A stretch of 10,693 bases of DNA from an uncultured Erysipelotrichaceae bacterium (GTDB taxonomy: Bacteria > Bacillota_I > Bacilli_A > Erysipelotrichales > Erysipelotrichaceae): NCBI GenBank assembly GCA_902782505.1, contig CACZNO010000217.1, positions 1-10,693 on the forward strand, given 5' to 3'. Under the pieces are notes generated by a model. The model was not told the DNA's origin, searched no databases, and was given only the letters and a program-made list of their open reading frames with translations. The position numbers and the translations under genes were made by a program. This document shows, piece by piece, positions 1 to 7,163 of the stretch (within the stretch, counting starts at the first letter, position 1; each line of letters starts with the position of its first letter).

Positions 1-217
1 AAACGTCATCTTTTTCCCTTACCGCGACCCGGAGGATTTTCTGATTACCTACGACGCGGTTTTCACCAAGACGGTTTACGAAGGAAAGGGAAGAAGATCG
101 AAAAAGCGTGAGGCGGAATTTATCGCCCGTTTGAAGGATACCGTAGGGGAAATGCTGGAAAACGAAGACGCGGAGATTTTCTGGGACGAGGAGATCCGTC
201 CCTGCCGGAGGGCGTAG
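1..217 (+). CDS. 3' end of an unrecognised protein (partial)
   Basis: An open frame runs in from the window edge (first complete codon at position 2) and ends at TAG 215-217, giving the last 71 residues. The visible part starts NVIFFPYRDPEDFLITYDAV, continues through a very basic stretch (GKGRRSKKREAEF) and ends in an acidic, probably helical tail (ENEDAEIFWDEE) followed by RPCRRA. I do not recognise a family in this fragment. It ends one base before the ATG of the nucleosidase gene, whose ribosome site (GGAGGG, 207-212) lies inside this coding sequence, so the two are almost certainly co-transcribed. The codon usage and spacing match the neighbours, which is the main reason for calling it real. 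Confidence 0.7.
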   Translation, partial: NVIFFPYRDPEDFLITYDAVFTKTVYEGKGRRSKKREAEFIARLKDTVGEMLENEDAEIFWDEEIRPCRRA

Positions 218-218
218 G

Positions 219-908
219 ATGCTGAAGGCGGGATGTGTGATTGCGGTCGAGACGGCGTCTTTCTTCGAAGAATTCGGGAAACCGGATGAGACGCTGTACG
301 CCGGAAAACGGCCGGTCTGGAAGTATAAAAAAGACACGTACGAACTCTACGCGATCCATTCCGGCGCGGGAGAGATTTTTGCGTCCATGGCCGCGCAGCT
401 TCTGATCAGTACCTACAAGATTGATATGCTGTTCAATTTCGGCGTAGTCGGCGGTCTGAACGAGTCGATGGCGCTGGAAAAAATGTGCGTGGTCAAGGAA
501 GTCGTGCATTATGAATTCGACACTTCCGAGATCGACGGATGCGAACCCGGAAGATATCTTCAGTATCCTTCCGCCGCGATTCCGGTGAATGAAAAACTGC
601 TGGAAGCGGCGTTAAGGATTGAACCGTCGCTGAAACCGGTGCGCTGCGCTTCGGGAAACCGGTTTGTCGGAGACCCGGCAAAGAAAAGAGAACTCGCCGA
701 AAAATACGGAGCGGAAATCTGCGAAATGGAAGCCGCGGGGATTCTGTTGACGGCGGACTGGAACGAAGTGCCGTGTCTGATGATCAAGATGGTTTCGGAC
801 GGGGTCGAAGGCGGTGCGGAGGAATTCGCGCGGGAATTGGAGAATACCGGCCGAAAGTGCGCGGCGATTCTGGCAAAAGTTCTGGAAGAAATCGCGGAGG
901 ATCAATGA
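219..908 (+). CDS. MTA/SAH nucleosidase-family protein (nucleoside phosphorylase superfamily)
   Basis: This 229-residue protein has the length and motif order of 5'-methylthioadenosine/S-adenosylhomocysteine nucleosidase, a cytoplasmic enzyme that cleaves the glycosidic bond of MTA or SAH in methionine salvage and methyl recycling. Visible are an N-terminal strand with Glu11 (IAVETASFFEE), the glycine-rich FNFGVVGGL at 72-80, the ribose-binding CEMEAAG at 168-174, and SDG at 193-195, where Asp194 matches the catalytic acid. The usual MEEEV start is altered to VETASF. The segment around 99-117 (EFDTSEIDGCEPGRYLQYP) is not the one I expect for a standard MtnN. The family is therefore secure but the substrate is not; a related purine nucleoside hydrolase or phosphorylase is possible. 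ATG 219 is chosen because GGAGGG lies 6 nt upstream. The stop overlaps the next start (ATGA). Confidence 0.82.
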   Translation: MLKAGCVIAVETASFFEEFGKPDETLYAGKRPVWKYKKDTYELYAIHSGAGEIFASMAAQLLISTYKIDMLFNFGVVGGLNESMALEKMCVVKEVVHYEFDTSEIDGCEPGRYLQYPSAAIPVNEKLLEAALRIEPSLKPVRCASGNRFVGDPAKKRELAEKYGAEICEMEAAGILLTADWNEVPCLMIKMVSDGVEGGAEEFARELENTGRKCAAILAKVLEEIAEDQ

Positions 909-1423
909 AGGACAAAAACGGAATAATCCGGTTATACAATATGATCCTGCCGATCTGGTTACTGGTATGGTGGCCGAGTTATCTGTGGCTGATCCTGATT
1001 CCCTTGAATTACCTTTGGGACCGGCTCATGTTTTCGTTCGCGTTACAGAAAGAAGAAGTCGAAAACCGGAAGAAAATCGCCCGTTATCATACCTGGGAGA
1101 TCTGTCTTGCGGGATTTGCGGCGGATTTTGCGGGTGCGGCGGTGCTGTACTTTATCGCGGTGACTTTCGGGGAGAAAGGATGGGTCTACGAACATATCAC
1201 GGAACATCTTCTCAATCCGTTTACGGATGTGTTCATGTTTCTGCTGGTGTGCTTCAGCATCGCAATCTCCGGGTTACTGGTCTATCTTTTGGACGGAGTC
1301 GTCCTCAGGGGTGCGGTATTACGGTCCGGAGAAGAACTCCGCGGGGATCAGATCCGGAAAATCGCTTTCTGGATGGCCGTTACGACGGCGCCGTATTTCT
1401 ATCTGGTGCCGGTGATCGTGTAA
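905..1423 (+). CDS. Uncharacterised four-helix membrane protein
   Basis: The gene encodes a 172-residue protein that I do not recognise. It has about four hydrophobic segments: residues ~11-36 (very rich in Trp and Leu, LPIWLLVWWPSYLWLILIP), ~66-86, ~105-126 and ~153-172. A charged loop (EKEEVENRKK-like) follows the first segment, and a basic/acidic loop with RSGEELRGDQIRK precedes the last. The start at 905 uses the ATGA overlap with the upstream nucleosidase stop and has GGAGG 4 nt upstream. The frame is open further upstream to 773, but that part only shadows the nucleosidase gene. A clear terminator follows immediately, so this is the last gene of the first operon. It is predicted to sit in the cytoplasmic membrane; its role is unknown. 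Confidence 0.8.
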   Translation: MKDKNGIIRLYNMILPIWLLVWWPSYLWLILIPLNYLWDRLMFSFALQKEEVENRKKIARYHTWEICLAGFAADFAGAAVLYFIAVTFGEKGWVYEHITEHLLNPFTDVFMFLLVCFSIAISGLLVYLLDGVVLRGAVLRSGEELRGDQIRKIAFWMAVTTAPYFYLVPVIV

Positions 1424-1449
1424 AACGCTTGTCTGAGCGTTTTTTCTTT
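1422..1449 (+). terminator. Intrinsic terminator after the membrane-protein gene
   Basis: An 8-bp stem, AAAACGCT (1422-1429) pairing with AGCGTTTT (1436-1443), encloses a 6-nt loop. The run of T that starts in the stem continues to 1445, then CTTT. The hairpin begins within the stop codon of the upstream gene, so the end of translation and of transcription coincide. It separates the first operon from the nuclease-murF operon. Confidence 0.8.
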
Positions 1450-1454
1450 AGGGT

Positions 1455-1483
1455 TTGGAAAATAGTGCTCTGCGCTTTATAAT
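1455..1483 (+). promoter_or_regulatory. Promoter of the nuclease-murF-ligase-racemase-cls operon
   Basis: TTGGAA (1455-1460) and a perfect TATAAT (1478-1483) are separated by 17 bp, a textbook vegetative promoter. The expected transcription start is about 1490, only 2-4 nt before the ATG at 1493. It is the only promoter I can see for the five following genes, which are spaced by 3-4 nt or overlap. Confidence 0.75.
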
Positions 1484-1492
1484 GGATACAGT

Positions 1493-2026
1493 ATGAAAAG
1501 GCGATTTTTCTGGGGCTTGGCGATCGTATTGTTCGGGGTGCTTGTTTTGACGCGTCTTTACCGTGTGCACGCACCGGATCCCGCGGAAGTTCTCATCAAC
1601 GGGCCGAAGACCGGTCAGGTCCGGAAAGTCACTTTGGATTATTGCGTGGACGGTGATACAATGTATTTTTCTGCCGGAAGCGAAGAACTGAAAGTACGGT
1701 TTGCGGGCATTGACGCGCCGGAACTGGAAGACGAAAGCGGCGTCCGCGATCCGCTCGCCGCAAAGGCTAAGGAACGGGCGTGCAATCTGGTGCGCGGGGC
1801 AAAGGAAATTCTCCTCGAAACGCAGGAGGATGACCTTTATGACCGGTACGGAAGGCTTCTGGCGTGGGTGTTTGCGGATAGGGAACTGGTCCAGTATCAA
1901 TTGGTCTACGAAGGTCTGGCAGACACGAAATATCTGAATGAAACGTCGTTATACCGGAAGGAATTGCTGGAAGCGATGCGGTATGCGAGAAAATACAAGC
2001 GCGGCATCTGGGAAACAGGAGAATAG
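1493..2026 (+). CDS. Membrane-anchored SNase-fold (thermonuclease-like) nuclease
   Basis: This 177-residue protein is of the staphylococcal nuclease family, which hydrolyses DNA or RNA with Ca2+. An N-terminal signal/anchor (KRR then hydrophobic residues 5-20) has no obvious cleavage site, so the enzyme probably faces outward, tethered to the membrane. The SNase domain covers ~42-175. It shows VDGDT at 52-56, then VRFAGIDAPE at 68-77, with Arg69, Asp74 and Glu77 matching the metal and catalytic residues. YDRYGRLLAWVF at 116-127 carries Arg121, matching the second catalytic Arg. All key residues look intact. A TAG lies in frame at 1463 and there is no other start codon before 1493, so the start is firm, yet no Shine-Dalgarno sequence precedes it. 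Only 3 nt separate its stop from murF. Confidence 0.88.
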   Translation: MKRRFFWGLAIVLFGVLVLTRLYRVHAPDPAEVLINGPKTGQVRKVTLDYCVDGDTMYFSAGSEELKVRFAGIDAPELEDESGVRDPLAAKAKERACNLVRGAKEILLETQEDDLYDRYGRLLAWVFADRELVQYQLVYEGLADTKYLNETSLYRKELLEAMRYARKYKRGIWETGE

Positions 2027-2029
2027 GAA

Positions 2030-3418
2030 ATGATACAGTTTACATTGGGAGAAGTCATCAAGGCGGTAAACGCGGCGGAAGCGGTGAACGTAGATCCGGA
2101 AAAACGGATCGACGGGGTGACATCCGATTCGAGAAATATCACCGTAGGAAATCTGTTTGTACCGATCAAAGGTGAACGGGTCAACGGACACAGTTTTGTG
2201 GTGTCCTGTATTCAAAACGGCGCGTCCGCTTCTTTCTGGGCGGAAAACGAACCGCACCGGCCGGAAGGGGTTCCGCTGATCATCGTCAAGGATACTGTCA
2301 AGGCGTTACAGGATCTGGCGGCCGCGTACCGGCAGACATTGAAGGCGACCGTGATCGGCGTGACCGGGTCTTCCGGAAAGACTTCGACCAAGGACATCAT
2401 CGCGTCCATCGCGTCGGTAGGATACCGGACCCAGAAGACGTTAGGAAATCACAATAACGAGATCGGTCTTCCGATGACGATTTTGTCCATCCATGAAGAT
2501 ACGCAGGTCGCGGTGGCGGAAATGGGCATCGACGGATTCGGACAGATGGACCTTCTCGGGTCGATTGCCAATCCGGACGTCGCGGTCATCACCAGCATCT
2601 CCGAATCCCATATCGACATGTTCGGATCCTTGGAAAACATCACCGAACAGAAATACAAGATCACGGAATATCTGCGTGAAAACGGCTTGTGCATCTATAA
2701 CGCGGATACCCCGTTATTGGACGATTACGCGAAAGCGCATCCGATTTCCCAGCGCACCGTGTCGTACGGTTTGGAGGAGAAGGCCTCGTTTAGGGCGCTT
2801 ACCAAGCGTTTTGAGAAGGACGGGATTCACTTCACCACACCGGAATTCGGCGGATTTGAGTTCCATTTAGGCTTAATGGGAGACTATGAAGTGCGTAACG
2901 CTTTGGCGGGCGTATTGTGCGGGATTTCGTTAGGGTTAAACGCTGCGGAGATCCAGAAGGGATTCGATGGGGTGGAATTGACCGGCAAGCGGGAAGACAT
3001 CGAACATATCGGCGCTTCCACGGTGATTGACGGGACCTACAATTCCAATCCGGGAAGTCTGGCGGAGACGCTGAGGATGCTGGGAGATTTCCCGGCGGAT
3101 TGTCCGAAAATCGCGATTTTGGGCGATATGTACGGATTGGGGGAACAATCGGCGGCATTGCACGCAAAAGTCGGAAAAGAAGTGGATTACCGCGGAATCG
3201 ATGAATTGTGGACCATCGGGCAGTTTACGCCGGAAATCGGGAAATACGCCGTCAAACGGTTCCCGGATTTGGTGTGGAGACACTTTTCGTCCAAGGAAGA
3301 ACTGCGTGCGGAATGGGTCAAGCTGTGTGAAAAAGAAAATTTCATTATGGCAAAGGCTTCCCGTGCGGTAGAATTAGATATAGTACTACAGGAAGTGAGG
3401 AACGCGTATGAGCGATAA
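2030..3418 (+). CDS. murF: UDP-N-acetylmuramoyl-tripeptide--D-alanyl-D-alanine ligase MurF
   Basis: MurF is the ATP-dependent cytoplasmic ligase that adds the terminal D-Ala-D-X dipeptide to UDP-MurNAc-tripeptide. The protein is 462 residues, normal for the family. Visible motifs are the N-terminal TSDSR (31-35) for UDP binding, the P-loop GVTGSSGKTSTK (110-121), NHNNEIGLPMT (140-150), EMG with the DVAVITSI strand and SHIDMFGS (164-200), NALAGVLCG (290-298), DGTYNSNPGS (334-343) and LGDMYGLGEQS (364-374). The DGTYNSNP and LGDM motifs separate MurF from MurC/D/E. The start has AGGAG 8 nt upstream. Its final 11 nt overlap the ligase gene that makes its dipeptide substrate, an arrangement expected to couple the two products. 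The C-terminal KASR replaces the more usual KGSR, a small change. Confidence 0.96.
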   Translation: MIQFTLGEVIKAVNAAEAVNVDPEKRIDGVTSDSRNITVGNLFVPIKGERVNGHSFVVSCIQNGASASFWAENEPHRPEGVPLIIVKDTVKALQDLAAAYRQTLKATVIGVTGSSGKTSTKDIIASIASVGYRTQKTLGNHNNEIGLPMTILSIHEDTQVAVAEMGIDGFGQMDLLGSIANPDVAVITSISESHIDMFGSLENITEQKYKITEYLRENGLCIYNADTPLLDDYAKAHPISQRTVSYGLEEKASFRALTKRFEKDGIHFTTPEFGGFEFHLGLMGDYEVRNALAGVLCGISLGLNAAEIQKGFDGVELTGKREDIEHIGASTVIDGTYNSNPGSLAETLRMLGDFPADCPKIAILGDMYGLGEQSAALHAKVGKEVDYRGIDELWTIGQFTPEIGKYAVKRFPDLVWRHFSSKEELRAEWVKLCEKENFIMAKASRAVELDIVLQEVRNAYER

Positions 3419-4457
3419 AATCAGAATCGGCGTCCTGTTTGGAGGACAGTCTTCGGAATACAGCGTCAGTTTACACTCGGTATCGTCGGCACTCCGGTCG
3501 ATGCCGGAAGAATATGAAGTTTTGACCTTCGGGATCACCTCGGACGGAAACTGGTATCAATACGAGGGCTCCATTGATGCGATCGAACACGATCACTGGC
3601 TGGAAGGCACCGTTTATCCGGCGACGTTGAGCCTGAATCCGGGAGACCACGGTTTCCTGGTTCATAAAGGAGACAAGGTCGAAACGGTGCGGATCGATGT
3701 GCTGTTCCCGATCATGCACGGGCTGCACGGGGAAGACGGAACCGTACAGGGCGCGTGCGAACTCGCAGGCATTCCGTGCGTAGGATGCGGAATGACTTCC
3801 AGCGCCATCTGCATGGACAAGGAATACACCCACGTCGTCATGGAACACGCGGGCATTCCGATGGCCAAATGGTTCTGCGTCCGCAAGGAAGAAGGCTATG
3901 ACGCGAAAAAACTGTACGAGAAAACCGTCATGGAATTCGGTCTTCCGTGCATCATCAAGCCCTGTAACGCGGGTTCCAGTTACGGTGTTTCCAAGGCCAA
4001 GGACTTTGAAAGCTTCCGTGACGGTCTGGAAGACGCGTTCAAATATGACCGCAAACTGATCATAGAGGAATTCTTAAACGGATTTGAGGTCGGCTGCGCG
4101 GTGTTGGGACAGGTTGATCCGTTACTGGGCGAACCGGACGAAATAGAAATCTCGACGGATATCTTTGATTTCGTGGAAAAATACAATCTCGTCACCTCGA
4201 AGATCCACGTACCGGCGAGAGTTTCTCCGGAAATGAAAGAAAAGATCTACGCTTCGGTGCGTACGATTTACCGGGCTTTGGACTGCAAGGGCATGGCGCG
4301 GGTGGATTGCTTCGTAGTGGGAGAAGAAGTATATCTCAACGAAGTCAATACGATTCCGGGATTCACCTCGGCTTCCCGCTATCCTTCGATGATGAAGGCG
4401 AAGGGCTACAGTTTCACGGATGTGATCCGGATGCTGATCAGGGAGACTTTGAAATAG
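3408..4457 (+). CDS. ddl: D-alanine ligase of the Ddl/Van family with VanG/VanC-type (D-Ala-D-Ser) features
   Basis: This ATP-grasp ligase joins two D-amino acids for MurF. The 349 residues are full length. It shows FGGQSSEYSVSLHS (11-24), MHGLHGEDGTVQG (103-115), IIKPCNAGSSYGV (182-194), and NEVNTIPGFTS (311-321) with the metal-binding Glu/Asn. The specificity parts are unusual for a D-Ala-D-Ala ligase. The omega-loop reads DFVEKYNLVTSKIHVPA (254-270), with EKY followed without a gap by the SKI strand, as in VanC/VanG. SASRYPSMM (321-329) puts Arg at 324, where I recall VanG and VanC2 having the Arg linked to D-Ser selection; ordinary Ddl has Leu or Met there. I infer a D-Ala-D-Ser or dual-specificity enzyme. 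It could instead be the cell's only Ddl working with D-Ala. ATG 3408 lies inside the murF end, with a purine-rich GAGG upstream. Confidence 0.93.
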   Translation: MSDKIRIGVLFGGQSSEYSVSLHSVSSALRSMPEEYEVLTFGITSDGNWYQYEGSIDAIEHDHWLEGTVYPATLSLNPGDHGFLVHKGDKVETVRIDVLFPIMHGLHGEDGTVQGACELAGIPCVGCGMTSSAICMDKEYTHVVMEHAGIPMAKWFCVRKEEGYDAKKLYEKTVMEFGLPCIIKPCNAGSSYGVSKAKDFESFRDGLEDAFKYDRKLIIEEFLNGFEVGCAVLGQVDPLLGEPDEIEISTDIFDFVEKYNLVTSKIHVPARVSPEMKEKIYASVRTIYRALDCKGMARVDCFVVGEEVYLNEVNTIPGFTSASRYPSMMKAKGYSFTDVIRMLIRETLK

Positions 4458-4461
4458 TTGT

Positions 4462-5586
4462 ATGAATCTTGCGCGCGGTTATCTGGAAATTCGAAAGGAT
4501 CTTCTTCAGTCCGACTACATGGAACTGAAGAATTTTCTTACCGGCAAATGTGCGATGATCTGTATTGTCAAATGCGACGGATATGGCTTTGACGGAGTCC
4601 GTGAAGCGCTTCTGTTACAGGAATGGGGCGCGGATTTCTTCGGCGTCGCCTGCAGCGCGGAAGCGGTGATGTTACGGAAAAACGGTATCCGGGGCGATAT
4701 TCTGATCCTCGGTCATACGCTGGAAGAAGCTATTCCCGATTTATGGAAATACGATCTGATCCAGACGGTCGGAGATATCGGATACGGCAGATATCTGGCG
4801 GCAAAGGCTTCCGGGGACCGGGCGTCTGTCCGGGTCCATTTCAAGATCGACACCGGAATGCACCGCCTGGGAATCACGCAGGAAACCCCGATGGAAGCGA
4901 TCCGGAAGCTGTACGATGATCCGTGTCTTCACGCGGAGGGAGCGTTCAGTCATTTCGCCGCGGCGGACAGTTTCCGTGCGGAAGACAAGGCGTTTACCCT
5001 TTGGCAGAAAGAAACCTTTGACCGTTGGCTGAAGAAGGCGGAAGATGCGGGTATGCGATTTGCCTGCACGCACATGTCGGCCAGCGCAGCCATTGTCAAC
5101 TATCCGGAATTCCTGAAGGACTATACGCATTGCCGTCCGGGGATCCTGTTCCATGGGTTTGACAGCGGCGATATGGCACATCCCTATCTGCGGAAGGAAG
5201 TGTTATCATTAAAGAGTTACGTCGGGAAGATCGACGTTTTGCGCAAAGGCGAAACGATCGGTTACGGACGTACATATACCGCGGAAAAGGATTTGACGGT
5301 CGTCACGGTGCCGGTGGGGTACGGAGACGGTATTCCGCGGAATTACAGGGGCGGAGAAGTATTGATTCACGGCGTCCGCTGCCCGATCATCGGACGGATT
5401 TCGATGGATCAGTTATGCGTGGACGCGTCGGAAGCGGGGAATCTTTCGATTGCGGACCCGGTTCTTCTGATCGGAAAGGACCGTGACGAAGAAATCACCT
5501 TAAGGGAGATGGCGGATAAAGCCGGGACGATTCCCAATGAGATCGCGGCGAAGTTCACTTCCCGTCTTCCGAGAATTTATATTTGA
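4462..5586 (+). CDS. Alanine/serine racemase family protein resembling the VanT catalytic domain
   Basis: This fold-type III PLP enzyme has 374 residues, the length of a soluble alanine racemase. PLP Lys37 lies in IVKCDGYGFDG, Arg135 in KIDTGMHRLG, His164 in FSHFAAADS, Arg225 in CRPGILFHG, catalytic Tyr268 in GYGRTYTAEKD and MDQ at 315-317, so catalysis looks intact. Several parts resemble the C-terminal half of VanT serine racemases more than Alr: LILGHT (81-86), KYDLIQTV (96-103), AADS (167-170) and SASAAIVNYPE (206-216). Oddities are the PLP loop (normally KANAYGHG) and FHG in place of LYG at 230-232. There is no membrane domain of the kind that VanT uses for L-Ser uptake. The gene starts 4 nt after the D-Ala ligase with no well-placed ribosome site, so translation is probably coupled. 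It may make D-Ser, D-Ala or both. Confidence 0.88.
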   Translation: MNLARGYLEIRKDLLQSDYMELKNFLTGKCAMICIVKCDGYGFDGVREALLLQEWGADFFGVACSAEAVMLRKNGIRGDILILGHTLEEAIPDLWKYDLIQTVGDIGYGRYLAAKASGDRASVRVHFKIDTGMHRLGITQETPMEAIRKLYDDPCLHAEGAFSHFAAADSFRAEDKAFTLWQKETFDRWLKKAEDAGMRFACTHMSASAAIVNYPEFLKDYTHCRPGILFHGFDSGDMAHPYLRKEVLSLKSYVGKIDVLRKGETIGYGRTYTAEKDLTVVTVPVGYGDGIPRNYRGGEVLIHGVRCPIIGRISMDQLCVDASEAGNLSIADPVLLIGKDRDEEITLREMADKAGTIPNEIAAKFTSRLPRIYI

Positions 5587-7163
5587 GTAAGAGTATGATC
5601 AAGTGGATTGCGAATTTTTTCTGGAAACTGTATAAAATCCTGACGCACCGGATGTTTCTGACGGTGATCCTTTTGTTGGTGCAGTTTGTGGTCATGTATC
5701 TGATGCTGTACTACGCCAACGATTATTCCGTGTATGTACAGGGCGTTTTCCAGTTCATTTCGGTGCTCATGATCATCTATATCCTGAACCAGGACGATAA
5801 TCCCAATGAAAAGATGTCGTTTATCATGTTTATCGCGTTAATTCCGTTCTTCGGAGTTCCGTTCTATATTATCTGGCGCGGGAAAACCGTACATGAAAAA
5901 TACCGTCTGACTCTGGAAAAATCTCATAACCAGGTCAAGCATCTGCACATGCAGGATGAAAGCGTCGGAAACGAATTGCGTGAACTGGACCGCAAACGGT
6001 ACCGCGAGGCGGAATATGTTTACCGTGAAAGCGACTTCCCGGTGCACAAGAATACCTCGACGAAGTATTATCCTTCCGCGGAAGCTCTGTACGAAGAATT
6101 GCTGCCGGCATTGGAGAACGCGAAGCACTTCATCTTCATGGAATTCTTCATCATCAAACACGGTGAAATGTTCGATACGATCATGGAGATCCTGAAGAGA
6201 AAAGTTAAGGAAGGCGTGGAGGTCCGGTTCATGTACGATGATTTCGGATGCGCCGGAAATCTGCCGATGCACTATGACCGGGAATTAAAGGAAATGGGCA
6301 TTGAAGGCGTGATCTTCAATCCGTTCAATCCGCGTCTGACGATCAACCACAACTTCCGCGACCACCGCAAGATCATCGTGATCGACGGATATATCGGGTT
6401 TACCGGCGGATTGAACCTGGCGGATGAGTACATCAACAAGATCTCTCCGTACGGATATTGGAAAGACAGCGGGATCCGTCTGGAAGGGGACGCGGTATGG
6501 AACCTGACGGTTTCGTTCCTGGAAAACTGGGATTTTGCGTCCGAAAGCCATTCCGATTATGCGTTGTTTACACCGCACAGATACCACGAGGAATCGTTTG
6601 AAGCGCTGGACGACGGGTATGTCATGCCGTACGCGGATAATCCGTTAGATGACGAGGAACTCGGACAGTCGGTCTATGTGAACATGATCAATAACGCCGT
6701 GGACTACATCTGGTTCACGACCCCGTATCTGGTGCTGGAGACCTCGGGCCAAAACGCCCTGGAACTCGCGGCGAAACGCGGGGTGGACGTGCGTATCATC
6801 ACGCCGGGGATTCCTGACAACAAGATCCACACCTACGTAGTCACCCGGTCGACTTACCGGCATCTGATCCAGAACGGCGTGCGTATTTATGAATACACAC
6901 CGGGCTTCGTCCACGCGAAAAACGTCCTGTCCGACGATGAGGTCATGTCCTGCGGCACCATCAACCTCGATTACCGCAGTATGTACCACAACTTCGAAAA
7001 CGGCGTCTGGGTATATCGTTCAAAGAGTATCGAAGACATGAAAAAAGACTTCCTTCAGGTGATGGAAGTCTCCAAGGAAATCGATATGGACTGGGTGAAG
7101 AAACGTCCGCTGACGCAGCGTTTTGCCCAATACATCTACCGGATCATGTCGCCGTTCCTATAA
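5583..7163 (+). CDS. cls: Cardiolipin synthase (phospholipase D family)
   Basis: This membrane enzyme makes cardiolipin from two phosphatidylglycerol molecules. The 526 residues begin with about three hydrophobic segments (~24-45, 52-69, 77-98) in the usual Cls order, ending in the PFFGVPFYIIW type segment. Two phospholipase D HKD motifs follow: H261-R-K263 to D268 (DHRKIIVIDG, then FTGGLN) and H444-A-K446 to D451 (FVHAKNVLSDD, then GTINLDYRS). Both are complete, so the enzyme should be active. Two starts are possible: TTG 5583, which overlaps the racemase stop as TTGA, or ATG 5595, four codons later, with a weak GAG-rich site. I kept the longer form. Its location in a wall-precursor operon is notable, and its end overlaps the convergent alr by 6 nt. 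Confidence 0.93.
   Translation: MSKSMIKWIANFFWKLYKILTHRMFLTVILLLVQFVVMYLMLYYANDYSVYVQGVFQFISVLMIIYILNQDDNPNEKMSFIMFIALIPFFGVPFYIIWRGKTVHEKYRLTLEKSHNQVKHLHMQDESVGNELRELDRKRYREAEYVYRESDFPVHKNTSTKYYPSAEALYEELLPALENAKHFIFMEFFIIKHGEMFDTIMEILKRKVKEGVEVRFMYDDFGCAGNLPMHYDRELKEMGIEGVIFNPFNPRLTINHNFRDHRKIIVIDGYIGFTGGLNLADEYINKISPYGYWKDSGIRLEGDAVWNLTVSFLENWDFASESHSDYALFTPHRYHEESFEALDDGYVMPYADNPLDDEELGQSVYVNMINNAVDYIWFTTPYLVLETSGQNALELAAKRGVDVRIITPGIPDNKIHTYVVTRSTYRHLIQNGVRIYEYTPGFVHAKNVLSDDEVMSCGTINLDYRSMYHNFENGVWVYRSKSIEDMKKDFLQVMEVSKEIDMDWVKKRPLTQRFAQYIYRIMSPFL

Noticed and set aside
814..1482. 222-codon + frame overlapping the nucleosidase and membrane-protein genes
   Set aside because: It is an off-frame read of two well-supported genes, runs through the terminator, and has Arg/Gly-rich composition without domain signals.
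1424..1492. Riboswitch or T-box upstream of the nuclease-murF operon
   Set aside because: The promoter lies directly against the start codon, leaving no leader in which a structured RNA could sit.
3471..3848. Long - strand open frame opposite the ligase gene, and similar ones opposite murF, the first racemase and cls
   Set aside because: They are antisense shadows without ribosome sites, promoters or recognisable domains, while the opposite strand encodes clear conserved enzymes.
2030..7163. A complete acquired vancomycin-resistance cluster
   Set aside because: No VanR/VanS regulators, D,D-peptidase (VanXY, VanY), insertion sequences or base-composition shift are seen. The genes sit in an operon with murF, so an intrinsic role is more likely.
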